Shown: positions 11,885 through 24,560, counted from the stretch's first letter. The stretch: 64,000 nt of DNA from Maylandia zebra (GCF_041146795.1 NC_135183.1:16372840-16436839); one strand, 5' to 3'. Numbers and translations: made by a program. The notes: generated by a model not told the origin, from the letters alone.

Positions 11885-12760
11885 ATACTTGTATATAGTC
11901 CCATAGTTTTCAGTGAATGTAAACTGACATCCACTGTGAACTAATAGACAAACCAGGTTAAGCCATGAAGTCCAAAGAATTGTCTGTAGATCTCTGAGAC
12001 AGGATTGTATTGACAAACAGATCAGGGAAGGGTACAGAAAAACATCTGCAGCATTGAAGGTCACCAGGACTCTTCCCAGAGCTGGCTGCTCAGCCAATCT
12101 GAACAGTATTATTGCCAAAAGGCACTATCCAGGTAACTCTCAGAGCATGATAAACAAAATTCTCTGCTCTGATGAAACAAAGATTGAAATCTTTGGCTTG
12201 AATGCAAAGTGTCATGTCTTATGCAAACCTGGAACTGCTCATCACCTGGTCAGTATAATTACTACAGTGAAGCATGGTGGTGGCAGCATCATACTGTCAG
12301 GATGCTTTTTTTGCCAGCAGGAGTCAGGGTGGAAAACTGTAAGGCCTAGTTTAGGGTTAAGGGAAAGATTAATACAGAAATCTACATGGAAATCTTTGAT
12401 GATAACCTTTTAGAGCACTTTGAACCTAAAGGATCAAGACTCTAAGCACACAGCCCAGATAACAAAGGAGTGGGAGTGGCTTTGGGACCAATTTGTGAAT
12501 GTCCTGAACCAGAGGCTAGACTTGAAGCTGACTGAATATCTGAAAGGATCTGAAAATGGCTGTTCACCAGTTCTCCACATCCAACCTGATGAAGCTTGAA
12601 AGATTCAGCAAAGAAGAATGGGAGAAATTGTAAGTAGGTATGTCAAGCTTGGAGCATCATACTAAAAAAAAAATCTGAGGCTGTAATTGCTGCCAAAAGT
12701 GATTCAACAAAGTATTCACCAAATACTTATGTACGTTATATTTTTGTTTTTTCTTGTCTT
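11885..12760 (+). pseudogene. Second Tc1-like transposase relic
   Basis: A second, different Tc1-like copy directly follows the first. Around 11,965-12,085 a broken frame resembles the DNA-binding domain (SVDLRDRI-like, then GYRKTSAALK and TRTLPRAGC). 12,150-12,300 gives LCSDETKIEIFG and VKHGGGSIILSGCF around the first catalytic Asp. The linker between is deleted and the third catalytic residue was not located. The ends are not clearly paired. Confidence 0.6.
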
Positions 12761-12879
12761 GTATAATATATTTTGCATAAAGTTGCACGAGATATTGTAC
12801 AAGTAGATGATTATCCCACAAAAGCCTTTAAAGTATGTTTTTCAGCAACAAAGTTTGAATAGTGAGATCAATAGGACCT

Positions 12880-13790
12880 AAGGAATTATATCTTGTTAGA
12901 ATACTTGTGTTGTTTTTAGTACAGCATCTTACACACTTACACAGACAAATGCTGACATACACTGTTAGGATTTTGTTAGGGTTGGGTTTAGACCTTTGTC
13001 TGTACAGTTTCTGATTCTTATAATCTTGAGGTCACTTGAATGTATGTTTGACTTAGCATGACCTTTGTCTATGGCTGCTGAAAGCAAGCAGACAACGTGA
13101 GGTAAGCGTAGACTTTATTAAAAGTTTACAAAGCTCCCATGTATGAAAACAGAGGCTAATGTGGAAGTGCCTTGAACCTTCTTTTTCATGGCTAGCACGG
13201 TGTAACGCCATTAACCGAAAGAAATGAGATGTGTATATGGTCTCGATAAATATTTTCCCAATTAGGTTATTAGTCAATCACTATCTTGAAGTTGCCTTCA
13301 GTAACACATTATGTTTGTCAAATAAACTGTAGTCCAATTTAGAGTCAAAAGAAAAAGCATGTTATGCTTTGTCAACCAGTGAAAACAGGATCTCATGTAG
13401 AACTATTGTGTGCCCTTCAGCTCAGTCTCTCATTCAAATTGATAACTTTGGTTTCACAAAACAAGATGATAATTACTTAAACCAACACTTGACTTGACAG
13501 TATATGTACTCCTTTTATATACTCTATGAAGTTTCATGAACTCACAGCTAACATTGTGTCACAAGTAAAGTAATTTAAAGTAGCTTCACTAACTGACAAA
13601 TCAAACTATTACATGTATCTATAAAACCAAATACCTTCACAGGTGTGAAATTGTGTTAGTTATTGTATTTCATAGTAAGTAGTCACTTTTGTAAAAGTGT
13701 TATTCTGAATTAACAACATAATTAGTTCAGAAATTCATACTTTTTCAATAATGTAATAAAAGCTCTCTGTAATCACGCTCTCAGTTATAA
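12880..13790. other. Intergenic, nothing recognised
   Basis: No domain-bearing frame, terminal repeat or tandem array was seen. Confidence 0.4.
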
Positions 13791-13794
13791 ACCC

Positions 13795-14090
13795 CAAGAA
13801 CTTGATTTTGTTTGTCTGGATGTAGCGTTTTCAGAGGGAGAAATGCTTCGTCAGTCGTGGTCTCACGGCCAATGATGGATGGTCTTTGATCATAATAATT
13901 ATCAAAAGCTGACCTCACAGCCCATTCTTCACCAGTGGTGCTAGTTTCAGTCATTATGCAAATGTGCTGTTTATAAGGTTGGGGAAACCTGCAGTGAGCT
14001 GAGACTGAAGAAGTTACTTGGATGAGTGACGAAAAATTTCTCTCTCTCACTGAAAACGCTACGTCCAGATGAACAGAATCAACTCTTTGA
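13795..14090. repeat. Imperfect inverted repeat of a dispersed element
   Basis: Arms at about 13,802-13,850 and 14,028-14,088 are inverted copies: the left has 'gtctggatgtagcgttttca', and the right has 'tgaaaacgctacgtccagat'. The spacer contains the 'gactgaagaagt' repeat also seen near 8.86 kb. The structure is a fold-back unit without coding capacity, perhaps from a Penelope-like element. Confidence 0.6.
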
Positions 14091-14099
14091 GATTTCTTT

Positions 14100-15840
14100 A
14101 CCTGGATGATTGAGCATGCATCAAGATATCAGTTATATAGAAAAGAGTAAAGTGGAATAATGTGGCTGATTTCACTCTCACATTATAAGTGTTAAGAAGA
14201 AAATGATAGGGAAGCCTATCTATGATTCTTACTGTTCTAGTCAATGGCCTTTTGTTTCTGCCAAAGACTCTTGTGAAATATGTCTAATGGATAAATCTTT
14301 AGGGTCAGGGTCAGTTAAAGGGGAGGAGTGTGTTTTATTATTTTCTGAACTGTGATGTTTTGTTGTTTAAAAAATGTCGTGTGCAAAACACAAATGAAGA
14401 AATAGAAAAATGGCCTTTTACCTCACTGGTGCTGGATTTTTCATAACTGATAAACAGCGACACAGTGTGGTTTTAGATCTAGTCTTTTTTTTTTGTTCTT
14501 CCCATCTCTTCATACCATCCCCCTTTTTTTCCTGATGGCTGGACAGTGTGTCCTTGGAAGTAAATAAGCAGGGACTTGTTGAGAAATGCAGTATATCCAA
14601 TGAACACACTGAGATAGATTCTGATGATGACAAACCACTTGTACTCCAATGAAGAACTAACAAAACAAGAGGATGTAGATGCTAATGTCTGTATCAACAA
14701 CACGTTGTTTTTTAAATTTGTATTTTATTTTTTTCCATCTTTCTGTTTATGAATTTATTGGTAGAACTGAGAAGTGATCTGTCTGATGTTTGTAACTGTT
14801 TGTTGTTGTTGTTTTACATGCATTGCAATGGTCTCTTGTTGCTTGGTAAGTAATAGATTTGATTTCTTTGTTGAGTTCAGTCATTATGTAGCATAAGATG
14901 ATGTGATGGAGGGGAGGAAAGAAATCTACAGGAAATTAGTTCTGATTGTGGTTTTTGTGAGTGGGAGTGAGAGCGAGCTCTCCCTGTCATCTGGTTTACA
15001 GCGTCTGAGAAAAAGTTTTTCTACACTCGAGTGTCTGAATATTTTATTCCTTTTAAGAAAAAAGTAATAAAAGTTCTTGTATATTTTCATATTGAATGCA
15101 AATGAAATCCTGTTGTAAAACAGGTATTTTTCAGATTAGATAAAGAGCTATGGAAAAGTTAGATGTCATCAGGACTTGTGCTAGCACTGCAGGAAGAATA
15201 AAACTTCAAAATGCATTTATTTAATTTAAGTAATCTCAGAGAGAAAATGTGTGAATCTTTGATAAACTTACCACAGAAACAAATAAAAATAAAATCCACT
15301 AAAGGTGCATCTTCCTTCATTGTTGCATTTGACCAATTTTTGACAGGTTCCACTGGCATACAGGGGCCCGTGTGCTGTCGCGTATCACACGCCCTGTATA
15401 AATGCGTAATTAAAGGGACCCCCCCTCAAATATTCACTGTTCTTCCTCCAGACAAATTATTTACTGTTATTTCTGTACATATGATAGTGAACTTATCTCT
15501 ATTTACAAATAAAGACGTGTTTGCATGCAACACACTACCCCTCCCTCTCCCATAATGATAATGAACAGTTCTCAAACTGAATTCACCTTTATTACTTATG
15601 GATCAAGTACTTAAAAGCAGAAGGTAAGAATACTCAGGTAAGTATGAACCCATTTGTATTCATTTTACTTAATTTTTGTGTGGGGCAAAAATTACACAAA
15701 TAATGCAGTAAAGTCTATTCTCTCCTCCCTGCAAAACAAGCAAGAAGTACAGAAAAAAAGAGACTGGATTATGCTAAAGATCATATCAGTGAACCGGGAA
15801 TATGAAACCCTGAGAGAAGTTGCCTAATCACAAGTTTAAC
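14100..15840. other. Intergenic, nothing recognised
   Basis: Only short open frames without domain content are present. There is no clear repeat boundary. Confidence 0.4.
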
Positions 15841-15849
15841 TGAAAGAGG

Positions 15850-16187
15850 CAGCCTTAAGTGTGCTGTGAAAACTCAAATACTAGATACGAGGAACAAAAC
15901 ATAATAACAAAGAAAACATAGCAAAACTGAAAACATTCAGCAGGGGACGCAAGAGTGTCAAAGTAAAACAGGAACCAAGAAACATTCACAAAGACGTAGA
16001 CTTGACACTGGGACGTGGAGACATAACTGACTGGGGAGACAGAAGGAACATGGAGACAAGGGTGACTAGACATGAAACGTGGAACTCTGGGAAGGCAAAG
16101 GCAAAAACAATAAAGAGAGCCAAAACCACGAAGAACAACCAATCCAAGAATAAAACTTAAACTTCAATAAAACCCAGTACCATGACA
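15850..16187 (-). repeat. Probable Gypsy-type LTR fragment
   Basis: On the minus strand this starts TGTCATGGTACTGGG (16,187 downward), the same TGTCATGG start as the solo LTR at 32.8 kb. It then runs through T-rich sequence with an open but domain-free frame. The far end and a second LTR were not found, so this is only a fragment. Confidence 0.45.
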
Positions 16188-16289
16188 CTCCTACATATTG
16201 TGTTCCACACTTCTTACAAGTTATTGATTAAACATAGTTCTTAGAACGCTGATTACCCTTACATTGTGAAAGGAAAACACTGTCATTTT

Positions 16290-18300
16290 AAAAACTGTGC
16301 AACTATTTACGGTGCTGAAAAATTTGCCTCTGAGGTCTGGGTCTAGCCTCAGAGAGTGGTCCGATTTTGGCCTTTATAAGATCATCTCTTGGGTTTTTAT
16401 TTCTCCTAAAGGCTGCAATTAACTTATAATCTCAAAACATTTTGGTGTCCTGAACAAGTTTCTGAAAGTGGTTCCTAACAAACGTGGTAACCACTGGGAG
16501 AAGAGGAGAGACATCAATGGGCCTGATCTGTAACATGGATTTGAAACACTTCCTTAAGGAAAAGCGACAGTACCCTCTTGTGGACAATGCCGAGAATCGA
16601 ATTTTAGTAGCTTTCCTGAAATCAGTCTGCTGAGTTCAGATCCTGTGAAATCTCAATAATTGGGACGTAATTAGTCCAGCAAATGTATGCTTTGGATGAA
16701 AGCTTGTCTTAAACAAGAGGACATGTGTATCTGTTTGTTTGAAAAATACTGTTACATCCAGTCCATGGTTATTCAGAAAATTTGGCCCCTTAAATGTGGT
16801 TGTATCCAAGGAATCAATTGAGTTTTTTTAAATAATGGATTTAAGCTTAATCGAGGCATTATGGTTGTTCAGAGTCCTTAAAAACACCTCAAAATCTTGT
16901 TCAGAATGTTACCACATTCCCCAAATATCATCAGGAAACCGATAATAATGTAATGTTTTTTTCTCATATTTTTTTAAGACAGAGGTCTCCCACTCTGCCA
17001 TGATGTATGGCGTATGCAGGGGCAAACATTTCACCATCACCACCCCTTTTATTTGCAAATAGAAGTCCCTGTTGAATTCACAATCATTTTTCATTAGGAT
17101 GACTTCCAACAGTTCCAGTAATAATTTGTCTGGTCTTCTCTTGTGAGAATTTCTGAAAAATTCTCCTTACTGCATTTATTCCTTCTTTAATGTCTATATT
17201 TGTATAGAGGCTATCAATGTCAATTGTAAACAGAAAGGATTCAATGGGGGCTTCTAGTTATAGAAGAGCCCTGTCCTTGGCTCAATAAATACTTCTTGTG
17301 CTTCTTCTGATACAAGTTATTAATTACCTTTTCAACTATTGGTATTGTGTCTAAATAAACTGGTTTCTTTAACTTGAAGTAGTACGTTTTGTCATTCAGC
17401 TGCCTGTAGCCTCTCTCCTTCTCTTTGTCCAAAATCACGTCAGCACTCGCCTTGTCTGCTGGTTTTAGAATAATTTGTTTTCCTAGATTTTTTTAAAGCT
17501 TTTGTTTCTGCTGTAGTTAAGTTAGGTTTGATGCAACTTATTCGAAAATAGTTTTGGAAATAATCCCAGTACAGCTCTCACCAGGTGCGGATGCTGACCT
17601 ATGTGGCGAGACCAGTCAGATTTTAGGGTAAAAGGCTGAAGTTCCGAATCGTTTTTATTCCAATAATATATAGCCAATTTGACCCTTCTATGATATTGTT
17701 GGATATCATATTTACATTGGAACCATAGATTTTTATTGTAGCCCTTTGTGGGAATTAAATTGCGACCCCTATTCAGCTGAGGAGTGGAAGGGTGAAATTC
17801 TTTAGAAAGGTTTACTACACCATTCTCCCCCTCCCACTGCTTCGAGCTTATGGGGATGTTCGATTTACATATTCATTCTAATACTGAAACACAAACATTG
17901 CATTAATTTTTTAATCCAATTAATACTGTCTCAGTGCAAAAGTTAAAAGCAGGATATACAGGAATGTGTTCCTCCAAACCTTAAAAGTGTTCTTTGTGGG
18001 GAAGGGCATTGGAGAAACTGATGACCGGGATAAAGATTTCAGCTTCCGGAAATCTCTTTTGGGCTGTCTTCAGTGCCCCTTTCAGCTCAGTCACCGGCAT
18101 TTTTTTTTAATCCTTCTGTGACCTGTTGTTCCGGCCAAAGGATAAGACAAATTTATCCACCATCATGCTGCAGGTTGCTTTCTCCAGCACGGCTTCTGCT
18201 TGGCACTATTTTGCTCCTGCAAAGCTGTCAATCTGCACTCCCTTTTTTGCAAAAGGTGGGAGTCTGGCAACATTGGAGTCTCAGATGAAGGTTTTGGTGA
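16290..18300 (-). pseudogene. Penelope-like retroelement relic with upstream SGNH-like domain
   Basis: Reading the minus strand from 18,290 down gives these blocks in order. First is an SGNH-hydrolase-like stretch: DSNVARLPPF near 18,283 as block I, and KFVLSFGRNNRSQ near 18,140 as block III. Then come VVNLSKEFHPSTPQLNRG (about 17,825), LKPADKASADVILDKE (about 17,465), SFLFTIDIDSLYTNI (about 17,245), YLQIKG (about 17,060) and HYYRFPDDIWGMW with the DD catalytic pair (about 16,945). KQTDTHVLLF, SFHPKHTFAG and IRFHRIC-like blocks follow (about 16,740-16,640), and the relic ends near RPRPQRQIFQ (about 16,320). The order after the SGNH part is that of Neptune-type Penelope-like elements. Several stops and frameshifts break it, and the expected GIY-YIG endonuclease was not found. 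The dual-domain reading is by eye. Confidence 0.65.
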
Positions 18301-18309
18301 GGGCGATGA

Positions 18310-19655
18310 AGCAGGAGGAGAATTCTCTGCTGGTTTTGTTTGGAGGCGGGTCTGCACACTGGACCTCAGTATATTTAGGTTTATGGGGGTCAGTCTGTAG
18401 TGTGCTACAGTGTGTGGTATGGATACTTTGGTTGTTTTGCCTCCACTGGTTTCTGAGGGGTTGGATTCTGTCTTTGCGAGATCAACCACATTGCTACTCA
18501 GCTCCACAAGAGGTTGGGGTGGCTGGGCAGGGGGAGGTGATCCCTCTCCGCCAGGGGCCTTCCGCTCCCAGATTGGAGATCGTTTTAATCCTCTGGTCCC
18601 TTGGCACTGATTGGCCGGGGTCAGTCTCCTGTAAGTTAGTAGGAGGGGTGTTCATCAGACTGTTCTCTCTCCCTTCCTCTCTGTCTACAAAGGGTGATGG
18701 GATCGGTCATAGTTGAGGGTGTGTTTTTGGATGAAGTACACATTGCAGGTTTGTAATCAAACCTTCATCAGGCTGGCTTGCTTGTTTTCAGTCTGTATAC
18801 AGGTGCAGATTTGTTGAAGATCACACATGTGTGTTCGATCACATGTCATAATGCTTAGGCTTTTCAGTGTCCACAGCCAATCAGAGAAAATTACAGAATG
18901 ACTGTAGAAAACATGGCAGATATGTCTCTATCGCCCCCTGGTGTCTGGCAGCAGTATAGGTCATAAACCCCGCCTCCTCCATGTTGGCGGATAGGACTGG
19001 GGTCGGTCTAAAATAAATTAATTCTCCTCAGATACATTTTTTCCAAAGATTCTTTCTTTTGTTATCAATAGTTCTCATCACGCTGATTTATGTCCAAGGG
19101 GTCTCCTTTCCCATAAGTTTGATTCTAATTCCTACTATGTTAAATTGGGTTGTAACGCCATCATGAGAGCTTTGACTGGCAGCTGCAGTCACGGAGAAAC
19201 TTCCGTATCTCTGTTCGGGAATAGCAGATAGAGCGTAGGCTCTGAGAGGAGGGCCAGTGTTTATGTTACGAAAACACGACCGACTGTTTTAACCTGACAG
19301 CCTGAGGTGTTCTTCAGTAAACTGGACTAATTTCAATTACTGCAGAAAACTGTTTTCTACAGTCATGGAAATTACACGGGTCAAAGATCTTTGTATTAAG
19401 AGGGACCTGATTGGTCACTCACCTGCATTCAGGGACCTCATGAACACAAATTTACAATATCAGATGTGATTCAGAAACATAATTGAAAATTGCCCTGACA
19501 AATGGCTCTACACAGTCCTATTTACATATGAGCAAGCAAGCAAACAATTTATTTACATAGCACTTTCAGAACAACTCCGAGCTGAAAACAAAGTGCTGTA
19601 CACTTAACATGCCCCAAAATGATACATTGAATAAAAATAGAAATAAAAAATAAAA
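18310..19655. other. Intergenic, no gene recognised
   Basis: The longest plus-strand frame here (18,126-18,716) overlaps the antisense of the Penelope-like relic and has no domain of its own. The rest has no recognisable structure. Confidence 0.4.
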
Positions 19656-19665
19656 TTTATGATAA

Positions 19666-20045
19666 TTAGCACGGTGGCACGGTGGTTAGCACTGTTGCCG
19701 CACAGCAAGAAGGTCCTGAGTTCAATTCCACCATCAGGCCGGGGTCTTTCTGTGTGGAGTTTGCATGTTCTCCCCGTGTTTGCGTGGGTTCTCTCCGGGT
19801 ACTCCGGCTTCCTCCCACCGTCCAAAGACATGCAGCTTGTGGGGATAGGTTAATTGATTAATCCAAATTGTCACTAGGTGTGAATGTGCGAGTGAATGTG
19901 AGTGTGAATGGTTGTCTGTCCCTGTGTGTTGGCCCTGCGACAGACTGGCGACCTGTCCAGGGTGTACCCCGCCTTTCGCCCTATGACAGCTGGGATAGGC
20001 TCCCGCGACCCTGAAAAGGATAAGCGAATGGATGGATGGATGGAT
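19666..20045 (+). repeat. tRNA-derived SINE with GGAT tail
   Basis: The head has an A-box-like 'gtggttagcactg' and a B-box-like 'gagttcaattcc' spaced as in a tRNA promoter. The body has 'gcatgttctccccgtgtttg' and 'gcgacctgtccagggtgtac'. It ends with the tail 'gaatggatggatggatgga' at about 20,025-20,043. An inverted second copy of most of the unit is at 44,097-44,440. It is non-coding and would depend on a LINE for movement. Confidence 0.75.
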
Positions 20046-20059
20046 AGAATAAAATTTAA

Positions 20060-21825
20060 AACAATAAAATCAGGGTCATACATATTCCAAGAAGTAAAAA
20101 TGGATTTTAAGAGGTGTTTTAAATCCATTTCCATCCATTTTCTTCCACTTACAACACATTGTACAGGATATTGCAATTTGGGCATCTCACAACCTTTCCT
20201 TATTGTTGTTTTTCCACAGGAAGTAGGCGCAGTGAGACAAATTGCACCAATAAAATATGTAAAATTAAGCAAATTATAGGTTTCAAATTGCCCCCCCCCC
20301 CCCCCCCCCCGCCCCCCCCCAAAATGGATTGTGTACATTTTTTTGTAACATCCTAATGATACAAGGATTATGAAACACCATACAAGTCAGAGAAAGCAGA
20401 ATCATATTCCTATCACATTCAATTTGTTATGTTGATTCATCAATTTTACAGTTCAGGCTCCTACGATAAAGATTACCTTATGTCATCATAGATGAAGGTA
20501 TGCACAACTGCATCTGAACTTCCTGCTGAACTACATGACTGGATCACATCCAGACTGGAGACAGCAACTCCATGTTGGACTTCTGGAGGCTGGAGCTGGT
20601 TCTGCTTTGGACCGGAGAAAACCTCCAGTTGTTCAACAATCAGTTCATCACAGGTATGTTGTCACTGGCGCTGTTGAGCTATGTTTGAGCCTCTGATGAG
20701 ATCTTTGTTTTCTCACGATGAGACATTGAACTCTTTTATTATCCAGTATGATCATGAAGGGTCCTGACAGAAAACATTCACCTCTTCATGCAGCTGTGGC
20801 TGCAGATGTTTGCCTTGTGTCAGCTGACCTGTGCTTTCTGTGTGAAGAGGGGTGGAGGGCCTCTACCCGGAGGGGGTCACACAGCAGCTGAAGTATAGTA
20901 AGTAGGTGAGCAGAAGGAGAACTGGAAAAATTGTTTTGAGCACATGAGGTACAGACAGACATTGTCCTTCATTAAAATTGGTTACCAAAACAAACTCTGA
21001 AGGAGAGTGATGTTGGAAGAAATTCAAATCAGAAATTAATTGTTGGTTGTGATTATCTAACCCATGGCAGTGGTGCTCCACAAGAACAAATGTTACATGC
21101 TGAAAATAAGGGGGCGTTAGGGGATGTAAGTGAAGAAAATGGTGAAAGTTGTCTTTGTGAGTTAGAAAACAGCTACAGCACAATTTAATATCTCTTCTGT
21201 TAGAGAAGCAAGCTGTTCTGCACATACCAGAGAGTGCCGTGGCAGAAGTAATCATATAGCTTTGTCAAATCAGTAAGCTGTCAGAGTCACTTCCACAAAA
21301 CTGAGTGAGGGCCGCATTAGAAACAATATGAAAGAAGCAGTGCTAAAAGTCACAAACTAACTTGATGATAGTTTGTGCCAAAGATCTACAGAGCTGTGGA
21401 GAAAGCTTAGTTGAACTGAGCAGAGAGCCCAGAGGGTGGAGAACCAATTGGAACAATAAACAGAAATCTGGAGCAGAGTAGACAAATAGGAGTCTCAGGC
21501 CTAAAGAGCAGAGCTCAGGAGGTGAAGCTAAGAGTGAAAGACTGGCAGGGGAGGGAGGCTGTTCTCCAGCTGTTACGATAAATAACGTTTTTGGGGGGCT
21601 AAATAAAGTTTTTTTTTTTACTTTGACTTGACTTGACTTGATAAAGTTTAACATTGAGATGTTAATGAAAGTGAATCTACAAGGTCCAAGCCCAGTGAAA
21701 AATAAAATTGAATTCATTCTGGAACTAACAGCAAAGCTAACTAACAGCAACCTGTCCACACAGTGGGCAGGTTGTCACAATAGAATTTGCTCCAGGCCCA
21801 TCAACGTCAGCAGCCATCAGAGAGA
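20060..21825. other. Intergenic, includes a poly-C tract
   Basis: No gene recognised. A run of C broken by one G lies at about 20,290-20,320. Short open frames at 20,492-20,677 and 20,863-21,759 show no domain. Confidence 0.45.
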
Positions 21826-22489
21826 GAGACCAGCAATGTTCCTTCTAAGCTGCGCGCATGCGCAGTTGCGCACTGCTGGCACGGTCTCTGCGCACAGAAA
21901 ATCTGCGTTGCGCACAAAAAAAAATCTAACGTGAATTGAAATTAAAATGAGTACGTTAACAATTCTGTTTTGCAGTGTTAGTCAGTAAGTGACTGGCTGC
22001 TCCCGTATGGGATTAGAACGATGCCACCTTATCCGATAGTCCAGCCAATAATGCAATTCACATTCGTATATAAGCAGATAATCAACGTCGCTGACAGGCT
22101 ATGACAGCGTCCTTATGTGCCAACACCGGTGTTTTAGCTAGCAAAGGGGCGTGGCTGATGTGGAGAGAAGCCACGTTAATGACAACGTGGACAACCATTG
22201 GAGATGTGAGCAGGACAGACGGAACAATTGATGGAAAAAGTGTGGACTTTATACCAGTTTTTAAATTGTGTTGATAGGCCACGTAAAACCAGAGTTATGA
22301 TTAAAAATATTTGCAATGTTTGGTTTTCTTCCTGAGCACTATCCTTGTTTATATTTACTGCGGGAAGAAACGGTAAAAAACGGCGTTTTATAAGGAAAAT
22401 GCTCAAAAGCACTCTCCGCCTGTGAGCAAACACGACACCAAAAACCCCCCACACTTTCCTATTGGTCGCAAAATGTACCATGTCGACCA

Positions 22490-22850
22490 ATCAAAAAATG
22501 ATATGGCAACATGGCCATGACCAGTTGTTTAGGAAGGGGGAAGTTTTAGGAGTGAGATGTGAGAGATTTGCGACATTTGGCGCAAATCTTGTGTAGTTAG
22601 TGTGTAGTGTAGTCAATAGTTTTGTTGTGTGTGTCAGAACAATTAGGCGACTACTGAATATTACAGGTGTTACAGGAGTGATACATCTCCTGTTGTCAGG
22701 CCTGCAGGTATCAGGCTGTTGTTCTCCTTTATCTCATAGTGGACAGAAATTATTTTTTGGAGTGGCACAAATTTGATGCAGAACAGCTGATTGTTCTGTA
22801 AATAGTTTGAAATGTTTGTTTAAAAACCACCTTGGCAGCATTTTTAGGTA
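22490..22850 (-). repeat. Inverted copy of repeat found in last tnpo3 intron
   Basis: The reverse complement matches 53,370-53,768 plus 55,037-55,090 closely. Shared words include 'ccactccaaaaaa', 'aataatttctgtccacta', 'acagcctgatacctgca' and 'ttgccatatcattttt'. In the tnpo3 copy a later hAT insertion interrupts the shared sequence, while here it is continuous. So this copy shows the uninterrupted state. Confidence 0.75.
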
Positions 22851-23151
22851 AACAGCTGCAAAAAACTTTGTTTGCATTACTCTGTGACTTTTTTGAAGAA
22901 GTAACTATATAATTATTGCCCAACATTGGTCATTATTTACTGTATTTTGCAGACAGAGTTACAGGACTCGCTCCCAGACCACAGACTCATAATAATGCAT
23001 AATACAAGTCAGAGCTTATACATACACACACACACACACATATATGTATATATTAGGGGTGCAACGATATTCGTATCGATATTGAACCGTTCGATACAGT
23101 GCTTTCGGTATGTATCGAACAATACAACATTTGTAATTTATTTTATCAACT

Positions 23152-23275
23152 TTCCTTCTGACGATGCTGTCTGTGTTGAGCGCTCAGTGAATCTGCGTTC
23201 GACTACTCCGCCTAGGCTGCACTGTCGAGCGCAGATCCACTGAGCGCTCAACACAGACAGCATAGTCAGAAGGAA
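23152..23275. repeat. 52-bp-arm hairpin inside hAT copy A
   Basis: Arms 23,152-23,203 and 23,224-23,275 are inverted copies with about four mismatches around a 20-base loop. The arm core is 'tgtctgtgttgagcgctcag'. The corresponding part of copy B (about 29,235-29,310) has no such hairpin. Confidence 0.85.
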
Positions 23276-23861
23276 GAGCGCAGGGCAAGCTAGCAAGACA
23301 GAAGTTAAGCTATCCTTGCAACATGGACCTCCCCCACCCTCATTCAGATCTGGCGTTTGGAATTATTTTGGTTTTCATGTGACGTATGACCCTGAAGGTA
23401 AGCGAGTCATGGACTAAAGTAAAACAGTATGTTGGATGTGCCATGCAATGCTCAATTACATGGGTGGGAGCTAGTGTGTTAGCGCAGTTAGCTCGTTAAC
23501 GTGTTGGCCGTCTAGCCCCATGCACGGGGCGATCGGCGGTAGCTCGTTAACGGAGATTTGCGGTGTTGTGGCGTTAAGGTCATTTCAACGAGATTAACCT
23601 GAAAGCACTAGTGGGAACACAACGAATATGACTGCACATTTACGCCGACATCATCCTAGTGCAAAGACAAAAACAACAAGCATGCTACTAACTTTACCCG
23701 AGTCATTTAGACAGCTGTTAGCACATGATTCTCCTTATGCTGCTGAGAATATAGCCCAGAAGAAGCGTATAGTATAGGTTTTATTTTGGAAAGAGCCATT
23801 TCTCTGTAATAAACTCTCTTTTCCAAAGATGAGTGATTCCTCAATCAGATACAGGGCTTGC

Positions 23862-24560
23862 AATATCGCTAGCCCGACGTCCCGGGGCTAGCGATTTTTT
23901 TCAGTCGGGCTACCAAAATCTATCTCTTCCCTGCCCGTCGGGCTATTGTAGGAAGGAAAAATATATGTCAATGCTTTTGCATTCTTTCAGAAATGTAGCT
24001 GGGTAATTATGTCATTGGCATCGGTGAGCCACTGTCAATATGTGACATATTGAAATCGCATTTGAATTTGCGCTTGTTTTTTTGCTTTCACTTTGCAATC
24101 GTGCGAACTGTGTATAGAGAGCGACAGCACTGATTGGTGAGTGATGATAATTTGCGCACCAATTCCTCTGACATCGTCTTATTAATCGTTAGCTTACTAT
24201 GCAAACATGACAAGTGAAATCTCCCGCAGCAAGCTTAAACATGTGAGAGGTTGATCGCGCAGAGAATCGCTGAGCTTATGTGAGTGCATGTGTAAAAGCA
24301 GCAGGATATATATTTTAGTTCTGCTGAGCCAAATAAGACAGGTCAGGGTGAAGAAGTGACAGCCAAAGAAAAGCTTACCAAAAAACGGAGAAGTTATGAC
24401 AAATCAGACTATAAGGCAAAAAGAAAGTGCAGCTTTATGGTTTCATGGACAAAATAATTTCTGTGGCTGCAATATGACGAGCTAAATAACCAGGGCTGCA
24501 CATAAGTGGTCCGCAGGTGCGCATTCGCTGTCAAAATAAAAAACACGCACAAGGGTTAGG
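23862..24560. repeat. Insert present in hAT copy A only
   Basis: Copy A and copy B align up to 'gatgagtgatt' (near 23,840) and again from about 24,565 ('ttaaaaactgtacttttgag'). The block between is missing from B. It begins 'agggcttgcaatatcgctag', which resembles the end of another fish hAT family, so it is probably a nested transposon fragment. No terminal pair was found. Confidence 0.5.

Noticed and set aside
18126-18716. 196-codon plus-strand frame
   Set aside because: It partly overlaps the SGNH-like region of the Penelope relic on the other strand and has no domain of its own.
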